Source of the DNA: Phoronis australis
Taxonomy: Eukaryota > Phoronida > Phoronidae
Assembly: GCA_002633005.1 (NCBI GenBank)
Contig: NMRA01000956.1
Location: 1 to 64,000 of the forward strand
DNA: 64,000 nucleotides
Direction: 5' to 3'
Under the pieces are notes generated by a model, which saw nothing but the letters and a program-made list of their open reading frames with translations, was not told where the DNA came from and did no database searches. This document shows positions 21,701-27,430 of this stretch, in pieces. Numbering within the stretch: the stretch's first letter is position 1; each line of letters begins with the position of its first letter. The position numbers were made by a program, and so were the translations under genes.

Positions 21701-24350
21701 TCGTAATTTTATTAATTACTCGTCCGCTACTCCGGAAGTGACGTTTTAGGAGGCAAGCATTTCGCGCCAATTTCTTTTCATGTAGTCTGACTGTGAGAGC
21801 TGCCGAGTCAGTCATTGTTCTACCTCGGTTGTGTTGAGTTCCGTCGTCGTTTGCTTTTATTTACTAGTCAGTCAACATGCCATACACTGTTGGTACGTAC
21901 CAGGATGTACTAATTATCGGCTCACGCGCGCTTTGGGAGTACCTTTGCATCGCTTTCTGATGGATGACACACTTCGCCGTACTTGGCTCGTTCGTGTGAA
22001 GAACGCAGCATTACCCGTCCACGCAACGTACAAAGCAGTGGAGAATTACCGTGTGTGTGTGGCAAGCACTTTCTGCTGTCCGATTACGAAAGAGATTTGT
22101 ACGCTGAACTGATGAAGGTCCCTGCGAAACGTCTGAAGAAAGATACCATTCCGTCTGTGTTGATTCCCGGCAGTGCCCCGTCGCCACCCCCGACAAGGGC
22201 GTTTTTGAAGCGAGAAGCCTAGCGAGCTGTGGCCAGTACAGTGACTGGAGCCAGTGGAGGCATTTCATCTACTGTCACCCGTGCCTCCGATCGTACCCCA
22301 GGGCGTGCAATTCCTGGAACCAGTAGCGATTCGCCCTGTGCTGTTTTCTCCAGCCCAGAGCCTCTAAGCAGCCCTGCAGCGATATTGAGTAGTGGGACAG
22401 TTCGACACCCAGCGAAGAGGACAGTTCGTAGTCAAGTGAACAGATCGGTGAGCCAAACTTTGATAAGTTTATTGTGGACTTGTCTAAAGTGTTGGAGCTA
22501 TTTAGAAGGTGCCAGGTGTGTGGCGAGGGATTCACACGACACGGTGTAAGCAGTTTAGGTGCTCAGGTCACCATCCAGTGGGAGTGTGTCGCGGGCAAGT
22601 GGGACAGTTGTTCCTCTGTCCGTGGTATGCCGGAGGTCCACTTAACCATATCCAGTAGTGGCTTGGCCTCGTAGAACTCTGAACAGCACAAGCATTCCAT
22701 TGAGGTAGGCTTAACAACGCACACAGTGCATTTGCACCAAGATGTGTCATCACGTCTGTCCTCAGTAGCCGCCTCGTTTCTCTCAACAGCTGCCCAGGCC
22801 TGTGCGTACTCTGCCTCGTTATACTTGGGCTCAAACATGTACCCACCCACTGAATGTCCGTGAAAAAATTCCTCGTCACCACTGCTGTGAACAACTAGGT
22901 CTCCGTCACTCACACTACTGTGACCGTGATACGGGTCACCGACTCCAGCCATTTTCAGCTTACAACACACTAAACAATCCCTAAATCCAACGTAATTGAG
23001 TTCTCTACTAACCTATCTTGCCGCAGAATACTCGCCGATGGAAAGTGGTGGTGACAATTGTTGAAAAACAGCACAAAACAAAAGTAGAATAGAACAGATT
23101 CGCACGGTAAAGTCAACGCAAAACCAAGTGGCGGGAAACGCTTGCCTCCTAAAACGTCACTTCCGAAGTAGCGGACGAGTAATTTATAAAATTACGAAAA
23201 GCTATAATTAAGTGGAAAATATGTCTAGGATAACCAACCAACCTTATTTTAGCTCAAAATGACATGGAAAAAGGTTGCCTTCGCCTTTAATAATTAAATG
23301 TTTGTGTTGATTACTTTTTAAATGTTATGCTGCTTATTGTCATTTGGTTGAAGAAGAAACATGAAATTGCTGAATAGTCTTGCGGTGCAGGCGAAGTGTA
23401 TAGCTTCAGAATTGAATTGATTTTTATATTTTGATATTATCACAGAAAAAGACCATCTGAGCATGTAATTGGGTAAGTTGGGATGCGGACTCACTGCCCT
23501 GTTGAATGTTGGGATCACTCCGTGACCTTTTATTGTTTGCGGTTTTGTTTTAGTTACGTGAAGGTTTACGCTTGATTCCCGGTTATGGTGTGTTGACACT
23601 GATGGCAGACATGAGGGTAGTACTACTAGATGAGAACCTTTTTAAAAATTTCTTGTCGTAATTGGTTTAGAAACAGTTGTGATGAGGCATTACCAGCAAA
23701 CTCTTGTCATGTGTTTTGGAAAAAGATACCATACAAGTTCACAACTTGTCCTTACATGTCTGACTGAAACCAATGCAGAATTTCCAATGGCATGGTATTG
23801 CCTTTATCTGGTTTACACAAAACTGCAATGGATCAACATTTTTAGTTAACTTGTTTCAACAATTGGATACTTGATAAGTGATGTAATAGTTATTACAATC
23901 ATGTTACATTTTAGTCTGCAGTCATTTAGTTTGATCCGGGACTAAATGCATTGATTAAAAAAAAAGAAAATGTAATACAGCTATTGGATCATAAATGGGA
24001 TGTATGCTGAGGGAAATGGCGACTATCTTCAACAGGGAATGAAAGCAATTAAAGGACATCCAGTGTTTGGGTCCCTGAAATTGAATTAGGACAACAGGGA
24101 TATTTGTGACTCACAGTAATTAAAACCAGAAATACTGCATGAAATGCTCCACCTGTTGTCAGATTTCAACTGATCTTTAGAGCAAACCAACTGTATGTGG
24201 CCCAAGGAGTGAATAATGATTGATGTAAATGATCCTTTTGGCAGGTTTGAAGACAGTCACACACTGGAGGGAGTCATTGTCTTGGAAGAATTCTGTAAAG
24301 AACTGGCGGCCATAGCATTTGTAAAGCATCATGCCATCGACTCTTTGTGA
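687..24350 (+). CDS. FHIP2A: FHIP2A (FAM160B1/RAI16 family) protein, 17 coding exons
   Basis: Joined exons: 687-731, 2622-2700, 6041-6210, 7129-7233, 7610-7732, 8407-8520, 9452-9527, 10636-10753, 11090-11281, 12231-12420, 13610-14213, 16064-16145, 16562-16652, 16960-17097, 17812-17952, 18592-18695, 24245-24350. They total 2478 nt, giving 825 residues and a stop, and every phase is consistent. Family hallmarks recur in order: [16 protein letters not shown] at the N-terminus, [31 protein letters not shown] and [63 protein letters not shown] and [16 protein letters not shown] at the C-terminus. Vertebrate FHIP2A is about 765 residues; the extra length is mainly an acidic Ser/Asn-rich insert in exon 11. 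In mammals FHIP proteins join FTS and Hook proteins in a dynein-adaptor complex (family knowledge). The start was chosen because it reproduces the conserved N-terminus and is followed by a consensus donor. Confidence 0.95.
1002..1994. mobile_element. 993-bp long-inverted-repeat DNA element
   Basis: About 280 bp at each end are inverted copies (1002-1282 and about 1710-1994), both outer ends reading TAGGCAATGACCATCGCCTC. The 9-mer TACTGGGCT flanks both sides (993-1001, 1995-2003). Long TIRs with a 9-bp duplication suggest a Mutator-like or foldback element; an 8-bp duplication (hAT or P) is also possible because one flanking base is ambiguous. No transposase reading frame. It contains the N at 1598. 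Confidence 0.85.
1539..1657. repeat. 59-bp perfect direct duplication around an N
   Basis: 1539-1597 and 1599-1657 are identical and separated by a single N. This looks like two overlapping contig ends that were joined without being merged. Confidence 0.8.
2018..2121. mobile_element. foldback MITE, copy A
   Basis: AGCGGTACCTGATTTTGAGAA at the left reappears inverted at the right (TTCTCAAAGTCAGGTACCGCT), with a central GAATAGCCCGTTCAG palindrome. Same architecture as 7993-8096 and 50931-51051. Confidence 0.75.
2444..2494 (+). repeat. degenerate fragment of the 1.0-2.0 kb element
   Basis: GCATAGAGGATCGACACCTT and the following TTGTTGATGTCTTTAATTCC parallel the TIR sequence at 1142-1192 with a few mismatches, so an older copy of the same family lies beside the intact one. 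Confidence 0.6.
2622..2700 (+). CDS. FHIP2A: FHIP2A exon 2
   Basis: Acceptor TTGCTTCAG, donor GTGAGG, phase 0 to 1. Residues 16-41, containing [16 protein letters not shown], which matches the conserved N-terminal helix of the family. Confidence 0.93.
2911..5283. mobile_element. 2.4-kb segment with 18-bp inverted ends
   Basis: CTCTCGAGTTCCAAATAG at 2911-2928 is perfectly inverted at 5266-5283. Just inside, both ends carry AATAATRGTATAGAC-type short repeats in direct orientation (2941-3390 and 5212-5260). No target duplication is visible. The minus strand at about 4150-4370 has an open, protein-like stretch that I do not recognise. Confidence 0.5.
2941..3390 (+). repeat. degenerate short repeats of the AATAATAGTATAGAC type
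   Basis: The core motif recurs about a dozen times at irregular spacing, interleaved with GGAAAATT stretches. It sits inside FHIP2A intron 2. Confidence 0.7.
5382..5428 (+). other. partial copy of FHIP2A exon 3 (cryptic exon a)
   Basis: After TTTTATAG the frame compatible with exon 2 reads [16 protein letters not shown], against [15 protein letters not shown] in the real exon 3. A GTGATG donor-like site follows. Phase 1 in and 0 out, the same as exon 3. Confidence 0.5.
5470..5525 (+). other. second partial copy of FHIP2A exon 3 (cryptic exon b)
   Basis: After CCTCTTGTAG the compatible frame reads [19 protein letters not shown], comparable with [21 protein letters not shown] site follows. 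Phase 1 in and 0 out. Weaker similarity than copy a. Confidence 0.35.
5559..5870 (+). repeat. 43-bp minisatellite, about 7 units
   Basis: Unit begins CATAGTCTAGGTGAAAACTG and continues through CAGAAGACAAAGGCTC, with length variants. Each unit carries a CTAG/(A/G)TGAAAA sequence similar to the exon 3 acceptor TAG/ATGAAAA. Confidence 0.9.
5898..6013 (+). repeat. 29-bp minisatellite, 4 units, abutting exon 3 acceptor
   Basis: Unit contains CATCTTGTTGTAGGTGTAAA, which resembles the real acceptor GTTTCTTGTCGTAGATGAAA located 28 bp downstream. Confidence 0.92.
6041..6210 (+). CDS. FHIP2A: FHIP2A exon 3
   Basis: Acceptor TTTCTTGTCGTAG, donor GTAGGT, phase 1 to 0. Residues 42-98, including the family motifs TNIPEHL and [20 protein letters not shown]. 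Partial copies of its 5' half occur upstream at 5382-5525. Confidence 0.95.
7129..7233 (+). CDS. FHIP2A: FHIP2A exon 4
   Basis: Acceptor CCTTATTGCAG, donor GTGGGG, 35 codons, phase 0 to 0. Begins [13 protein letters not shown] and ends NVHKSVQ, both near-identical to vertebrate family members. Confidence 0.95.
7610..7732 (+). CDS. FHIP2A: FHIP2A exon 5
   Basis: Acceptor CTCTCTCACAG, donor GTGAGC, 41 codons, phase 0 to 0. Contains CGEV, EEIQFL and [11 protein letters not shown]. Confidence 0.95.
7993..8096. mobile_element. foldback MITE, copy B
   Basis: CATTTTGAGAA and TTCTCAAAATG are inverted around a CACTGAATAACGGACAT core, with outer ATAATAGTCATAT and CACGTTATATCC remnants. More diverged than copies A and C. 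Confidence 0.6.
8407..8520 (+). CDS. FHIP2A: FHIP2A exon 6
   Basis: Acceptor TTGTTACAG, donor GTAAGT, 38 codons, phase 0 to 0. Starts with a Gln/Lys-rich linker that is poorly conserved, then [14 protein letters not shown], the helix before the VKACEGL motif. Confidence 0.9.
9452..9527 (+). CDS. FHIP2A: FHIP2A exon 7
   Basis: Acceptor TTTTGACAG, donor GTATGC, phase 0 to 1. Codes [20 protein letters not shown], a strongly conserved segment. Confidence 0.93.
10636..10753 (+). CDS. FHIP2A: FHIP2A exon 8
   Basis: Acceptor TTTGTTTTCCAG, donor GTAAG, phase 1 to 2. Codes residues around [17 protein letters not shown] and ends in the DAKWG segment, equivalent to EAINWGLD in vertebrates. Confidence 0.93.
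11090..11281 (+). CDS. FHIP2A: FHIP2A exon 9
   Basis: Acceptor TTCCTTTCCTAG, donor GTAGGT, phase 2 to 2. Contains [20 protein letters not shown], the most recognisable core block of the RAI16-like domain. Confidence 0.95.
12231..12420 (+). CDS. FHIP2A: FHIP2A exon 10
   Basis: Acceptor TGTTCTGTTGCAG after an ATT microsatellite, donor GTAAGC, phase 2 to 0. Contains FILGEG and ends DRCNHLSEE, matching the vertebrate HCDHISDE block. Confidence 0.95.
12449..12672 (+). repeat. 32-bp minisatellite, 7 units
   Basis: Unit begins TGATAGAAGTTGTGTATATG and ends CTGAGGTGTGTA; only two units differ slightly. It begins 28 bp after the donor of FHIP2A exon 10. Confidence 0.95.
12945..13264 (-). mobile_element. 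tRNA-derived SINE, minus strand, with duplicated head
   Basis: On the minus strand the head reads GCAGTGTGGCCTAGTG (A-box-like) and later GGGTTCAAGTCC (B box), ending GGCCACACTGC. The body then runs to CCTGCAATTATTTTTTTATT. A second head copy at 13185-13264 lies upstream of the first (13101-13177). Another copy with the same order is at 20245-20472. The + strand open frame through the two heads is a by-product. Confidence 0.8.
13610..14213 (+). CDS. FHIP2A: FHIP2A exon 11 (largest)
   Basis: Acceptor TTTTTCCTTTCAG, phase 0 to 1. The first 40 codons are conserved ([13 protein letters not shown]). The rest is a low-complexity Ser, Asn, Asp and Glu-rich stretch, about 150 residues, longer than the corresponding loop of the vertebrate protein and probably disordered. 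Donor is GTGATC after ..SPG, a weak match to consensus, so this border is slightly less certain. Confidence 0.88.
14281..15440 (+). repeat. degenerate array of about 140-bp monomers with a CTAGTGGC box
   Basis: GTGCC(A/C)(C/T)CTAGTGGC recurs at about 14464, 14702, 14786, 14927, 15226 and, as ATCTAGTGGCAC, 15373. It is linked to TTTTCGTTTAC, AAATTTGGCACA and GGTGAGATGACGC blocks. Mean spacing is near 140 bp after removing the SINE insertion. Located in FHIP2A intron 11. The same family, inverted, lies at 44550-46720. Confidence 0.7.
14485..14572 (+). mobile_element. 5'-truncated SINE with 14-bp target duplication
   Basis: The 3' part of the window's SINE family (CCAGGTGATCAGTGCAATGG ... CCTGCAATTATTTT) is flanked by TAGTGGCAATTTTA at 14471-14484 and 14573-14586. 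The duplicated 14-mer is part of the host repeat monomer, which shows the SINE inserted into the array by target-primed reverse transcription. Confidence 0.85.
16064..16145 (+). CDS. FHIP2A: FHIP2A exon 12
   Basis: Acceptor TAAATTTTCCAG, donor GTGAGT, phase 1 to 2. Contains a short Ser/Pro linker, then VHKVVN, which joins to exon 13 as [19 protein letters not shown], matching vertebrate VHKIVNSFLCLVPDDAKSS. Confidence 0.92.
16562..16652 (+). CDS. FHIP2A: FHIP2A exon 13
   Basis: Acceptor CTCTTTCCTAG, donor GTGGGT, phase 2 to 0. Contains [11 protein letters not shown] and [13 protein letters not shown], near-identical to the family consensus. Confidence 0.95.
16960..17097 (+). CDS. FHIP2A: FHIP2A exon 14
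   Basis: Acceptor GCTTTGTTTTAG, donor GTACAT, 46 codons, phase 0 to 0. Codes the C..W.WP and [14 protein letters not shown] segment of the domain. Confidence 0.93.
17279..17392 (+). repeat. 38-bp tandem repeat, 3 units
   Basis: Unit begins TTATTAGCAAGTCGAGTGTT and ends GTATTGACATGGCAC; one substitution among copies. FHIP2A intron 14. Confidence 0.95.
17437..17548 (+). repeat. 33-bp tandem repeat, about 3 units
   Basis: Unit contains CAGACACAAAGTCAGGACTT then GTCCATACAGTCT; one copy lacks two bases. Confidence 0.9.
17812..17952 (+). CDS. FHIP2A: FHIP2A exon 15
   Basis: Acceptor ATCTGTTCCAG, donor GTATTT, 47 codons, phase 0 to 0. Contains [20 protein letters not shown] and EYLLNPFV followed by SRSLFTV. 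Confidence 0.95.
18592..18695 (+). CDS. FHIP2A: FHIP2A exon 16
   Basis: Acceptor AATGTTATAG, donor GTATGG, phase 0 to 2. Codes a basic helix with [12 protein letters not shown], matching vertebrate LLLVRKRLLGLE. The next intron (18696-24244) is the longest in the gene and carries the Kolobok-type element. Confidence 0.9.
20245..20472 (+). mobile_element. tRNA-derived SINE, full-length copy
   Basis: Starts GCAGTGTGGCCTTGTAGGAT, B box GGGTTCGAGTCCC, then ACTGAGGCACACTGC. A middle part follows (CCTTGAGTCAGGTATCTAGC) and the end is CCTGTAATTATTTT. Head, middle and tail occur in the same order in the minus-strand copy at 12945-13264. Confidence 0.8.
21877..22674 (+). pseudogene. THAP-domain transposase remnant
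   Basis: Reading the + strand in pieces gives a THAP zinc finger: VPGCTNY, then [20 protein letters not shown], then CGKHF and DYERDLY. This is C-x(n)-C ... W ... C-x2-H-F order. The finger is split between frames at a GTGTGTGTGTGG run near 22050 and probably also near the ATG. A later frame (22474-22674) has [12 protein letters not shown] and [15 protein letters not shown], like the segment that follows THAP in these transposases, and then stops. No catalytic core remains. Confidence 0.75.
22563..22970 (-). CDS. ORF resembling the P2X7 cytoplasmic (ballast) zinc domain, inside Kolobok element
   Basis: 135 codons without a stop, opposite to the transposase. An acidic Ser/Gly/His N-terminus leads to [20 protein letters not shown], then [19 protein letters not shown]. 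The order (Y-x-FEP ... WCxCxxC..(M/K)PT..ECxCC.E) is that of the cysteine-rich zinc-binding C-terminal region of P2X7 receptors. Related stand-alone modules are known in invertebrate genomes. There are no channel segments. ATG options are 22970 or 22952. The C-terminal part (about 22563-22674) overlaps the transposase remnant antisense and may be non-native. Function in the element is unknown. Confidence 0.65.
   Translation of the reverse strand: MCCKLKMAGVGDPYHGHSSVSDGDLVVHSSGDEEFFHGHSVGGYMFEPKYNEAEYAQAWAAVERNEAATEDRRDDTSWCKCTVCVVKPTSMECLCCSEFYEAKPLLDMVKWTSGIPRTEEQLSHLPATHSHWMVT
24245..24350 (+). CDS. FHIP2A: FHIP2A exon 17, C-terminus and stop
   Basis: Acceptor CTTTTGGCAG, phase 2 in. Codes the conserved end ([20 protein letters not shown], then KHHAIDSL and TGA at 24348-24350). 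A 26-bp imperfect tandem duplication begins inside this exon and runs over the stop codon. Confidence 0.95.
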
Positions 24351-27115
24351 AGCATCACGTCATTGACTTTTTTATGAAGAGATCGTGACACCACGGTGGT
24401 CAAGTGGAGTGCGGTCAATGTGTACCTAATGAAAAACACAAGCTGGACTTGACAGTAGTGCTGTTAGCTTTTTCAAGGAACCTGTTATATTTTATGTTGG
24501 GATATCTACTTGGCACAGTGGAAGAGGAAGGCACAGCATTCGGTATGAAGATTTAAGCACAAGTCCTCCAACTGAACTTCTACTGTTGTATGGCTATAGT
24601 ACTGGTCAGCAGTACCTGGTATCAAGACCATGCAGTGTTCAAATTTCAGTCGAATTGGATACTTATATGAAACTGGTAACCATGACGACACTGATGACTT
24701 CCTCATCGCCGATCACCATTGGTCTGAGAGATGCTGTTGCACATGTTGGCACAGTTAATGTCTTGTGCTTAATTGGGAGTGTTTTTAAGAATTCCTTTGG
24801 GTGTTACCGTGAGCATCCTTTTTAGTTGAATTTAATGTGTGCAATCCGAGTTGTATTTATTGAACAGTATTTCCATTGGATTTAACCCTGCATATTTATT
24901 ATACAGAGGCCTCCAGTTGATAGTAGTCTTTTATTAAATTTAGATAACCATTTTCAAGATTTACTAACACTTAAACTTGTTTTAAACTGGCATATTTATT
25001 CTTGGTTTACCATCATAGGCGTCTAATGCTAATAGTAATGGTTTTATTATTCCCACGTAATTGAACTTAAGTTTTCTGTTATATGATGGAATATGCAGTC
25101 TGGTTGCTGGTCATTTAATTTTTTAAGTTTATTTTAATATTCTGTAGTCTAAGGCTTAGCTTATTAATAAATGAATGCTAAATGTTCTACTATCTCCCTG
25201 CTACTATAATCTATGTTTTACCTACACGTATTGAATCAGTGATCTGTGCCGTTACTGTCGAGTCATTTGGAGAATGGGATTAGGAATTTTGCAGAGCTGT
25301 CGAGGTTAAGGTGAAGAGCAAGTTAAAATTAACAGAATTATCAATTTGTCTGAAGTTTACTTAAAGTTTCAACATTTGAATAAATATTCAGGCTTTACTT
25401 TGAAATTTTAATGTTGTAAAGTTCAGTCACTCCAGGCTGACATTTGCACAAGGTACAAGCTGTAACTGAAATGGGTATATGCAGACTGTTTGAAAGAAAG
25501 ATAAATACCATATACCTTGTAGAAAGGAGACACACGATGTGATCTAAATTTTGCATGTCTTGAGTACTTCACATAAAGCAATACATAGAGAACACTTCTC
25601 TCGTCTCTAATTTATGAAATGAGCAAAACCTCTTGGAAATTTTGTCAAAATCCCGAGGCTTGCCAAGTGATTTTGTTATCTCACATGAACTGTAAAAACA
25701 GCCGTTTTGCCGAAAAGCTCGAGGTGTCTAAAACTTTCAGCCACATGACGCAACTTTTATAAAAACGTGCTTGTGCTGTCAAGTAAACCCAATTAATTTT
25801 TGTAATATTTTCATTTTAAAACATAACAATCTGTAAATTGCATTCAGCTTTCATAATAAACATGCAAGTTAGAATCTTGTCAAATGTTAATAAATTAGTC
25901 TGCAGGGCTTCCCCGTCTGTGAGCACAGAATTGACAGCACAGCTAGGCAGTCTCACTGTGTGGTTTCTTGAGTTGAGGTTCATCTCTGAATGTACATGAT
26001 GCTGCTGCTTTGGATGTCATGTTGAACCTCGTCTCTTTCATGGAATTCTGGCATTGTTTGGTTGCTGGAATTAGTGTTGCACAGATAAAATGTAAGGGAT
26101 ATAGATTTCTACTGTTCACTACTTTGTGATTTGCCCTGCATGTAATATCAAAAAATTACGTACTCTGGTTTTAATTCATTAGCCAGTCCTGTCATAACAC
26201 ATGGCCGGTCATGTGAGAAATATAGATCGATTCCTGGTTTCCTTGAAAATACATCTTTGAATTGTGGCGATTCTTTTTGCATTTACACGTTCAAGTTCTG
26301 TGATTAGTGTCCCAATCTCACAGTAGACTGAAGCACTTCAAGTCATTGGCATTAAAATGACCCAAACATATTGAGGTTTCAAATGATCCCTGTCTTGGTG
26401 AAACGGTGTTGCAGAACTAGTGTTCACTTTAGCTCATTTTCATTGCCAGTGTTTGAATTGAATCATTTACTATTAATCATAAGCCAATACTAGCATGTGT
26501 TATCGTGTTTACATCCAGATTGTCACCACAATGCTCACAAAAAGTGTTGTTGTATTGAGCAGTGCCAAGCGACTATTTCTGTTTTGTTAACTGGGCTTCA
26601 TTTCTTTGCTTTCTTTTCTCGTAAAATTTCTCTTTGTTGAACTCCTTTCGTGCTGACTCGCGAAATGCTGTTGATTTCCATGACACATTTTGCTGCCTTA
26701 AATATTAAGATGAAAAGTTTTGTCCATTTCATGCCAGTTCATAAGCTCTGACTGCATGGTCAATGTTCTGACTACTTTGCATGCTTGTGCATTATTTGTT
26801 ATTTTCTGTTAATCCGTGTTACATGTAGACTGAAGTGTGTCAACACTACATTCTGAGGGCATGATGTTAAAAGTTTAAGACATAAAACGTTTCCAAAACA
26901 ATGACTTTTAATCAAACGCAAATAAAATGCATGTAACAACAAATATTTAAAAATTGTATGCAGGTCATGATTTTAACAAATGAATACAACAGTCACCTGA
27001 AAATTTCAACAAGTTATAACGTATAAAATTTAAAAATTCAACAAATAAAATATTCAACACATGCTCAAACAAACTTGCTTCAGATCTAGGAACCTCCACT
27101 CTTAATGCATCTAAA
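24351..27115. other. convergent intergenic region with both 3' UTRs
   Basis: No protein-coding exon seen. AATAAA signals on the + strand at 25166-25171, 25379-25384 and 25855-25860 are candidate FHIP2A poly(A) signals; which is used cannot be told. For REC8 the minus-strand ATTAAA at 26907-26912 lies about 200 bases past its stop and is the best-placed candidate. Confidence 0.5.
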
Positions 27116-27198
27116 TTACCAGGATGTTCCACGGCTGATGATGATCTCTCCATGAAATCTTCGCTGACGGAGGAAAACAATTCTCTGTTTTCCGAGTT
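27116..27198 (-). CDS. REC8: REC8 exon 16, C-terminus and stop
   Basis: Acceptor ATATATTTTTCAG, phase 1 in, stop TAA at 27118-27116. Codes ELGKQRIVFLRQRRFHGEII followed by ISRG, which matches the final beta-hairpin of REC8/RAD21 proteins (..Q..PYGDI.I..G). This match, not a nearer ORF at 28894-29066, identifies the true last exon. Confidence 0.9.
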
Positions 27199-27430
27199 CT
27201 GAAAAATATATTACTTCACAACATCCAAATCGTCAAACTGCGCGACATTCTGTGATTTGCACCACCCAAGTGTTCACTTTATCTATGTTTTAGTACAGCA
27301 GAAGAATCCAGCTGTTGGACTCTTCAATTCTAAGACCAACCAGCTTTAAGCTTAAATATTATCAAGATGTTTTATTTAATTGTCATCCACAATACTCCAA
27401 ACAGAGAGTAGTCACTTGATTAGAAAATCC
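27116..27430. other. REC8 last exon and its upstream intron edge
   Basis: Between the last REC8 exon (to 27198) and the 60-bp array there is about 240 bp of AT-rich intron with no further feature. The intron as a whole runs 27199-29566. Confidence 0.4.

Larger units (their letters stand above)
21619..23285 (+). mobile_element. Kolobok-type DNA transposon (decayed), TTAA target duplication
   Basis: Ends AGGAGAAGGCAACCTTTTTC (left) and, inverted, AGGCGAAGGCAACCTTTTTC (right). The TIRs extend about 150 bp, into CTCCTAAAACGTCACTTCCG near 23160 and its inverse near 21745. TTAA flanks both ends (21615-21618, 23286-23289). Inside are broken THAP transposase frames (+ strand) and an intact ORF on the minus strand. 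TTAA duplication plus a THAP-type transposase is the signature of the Kolobok superfamily (established). The element lies in FHIP2A intron 16. Confidence 0.85.

Noticed and set aside
26965-27180. 71-codon minus-strand ORF over the last REC8 exon
   Set aside because: It is a different frame from the conserved REC8 C-terminus; the spliced frame stops at 27116.
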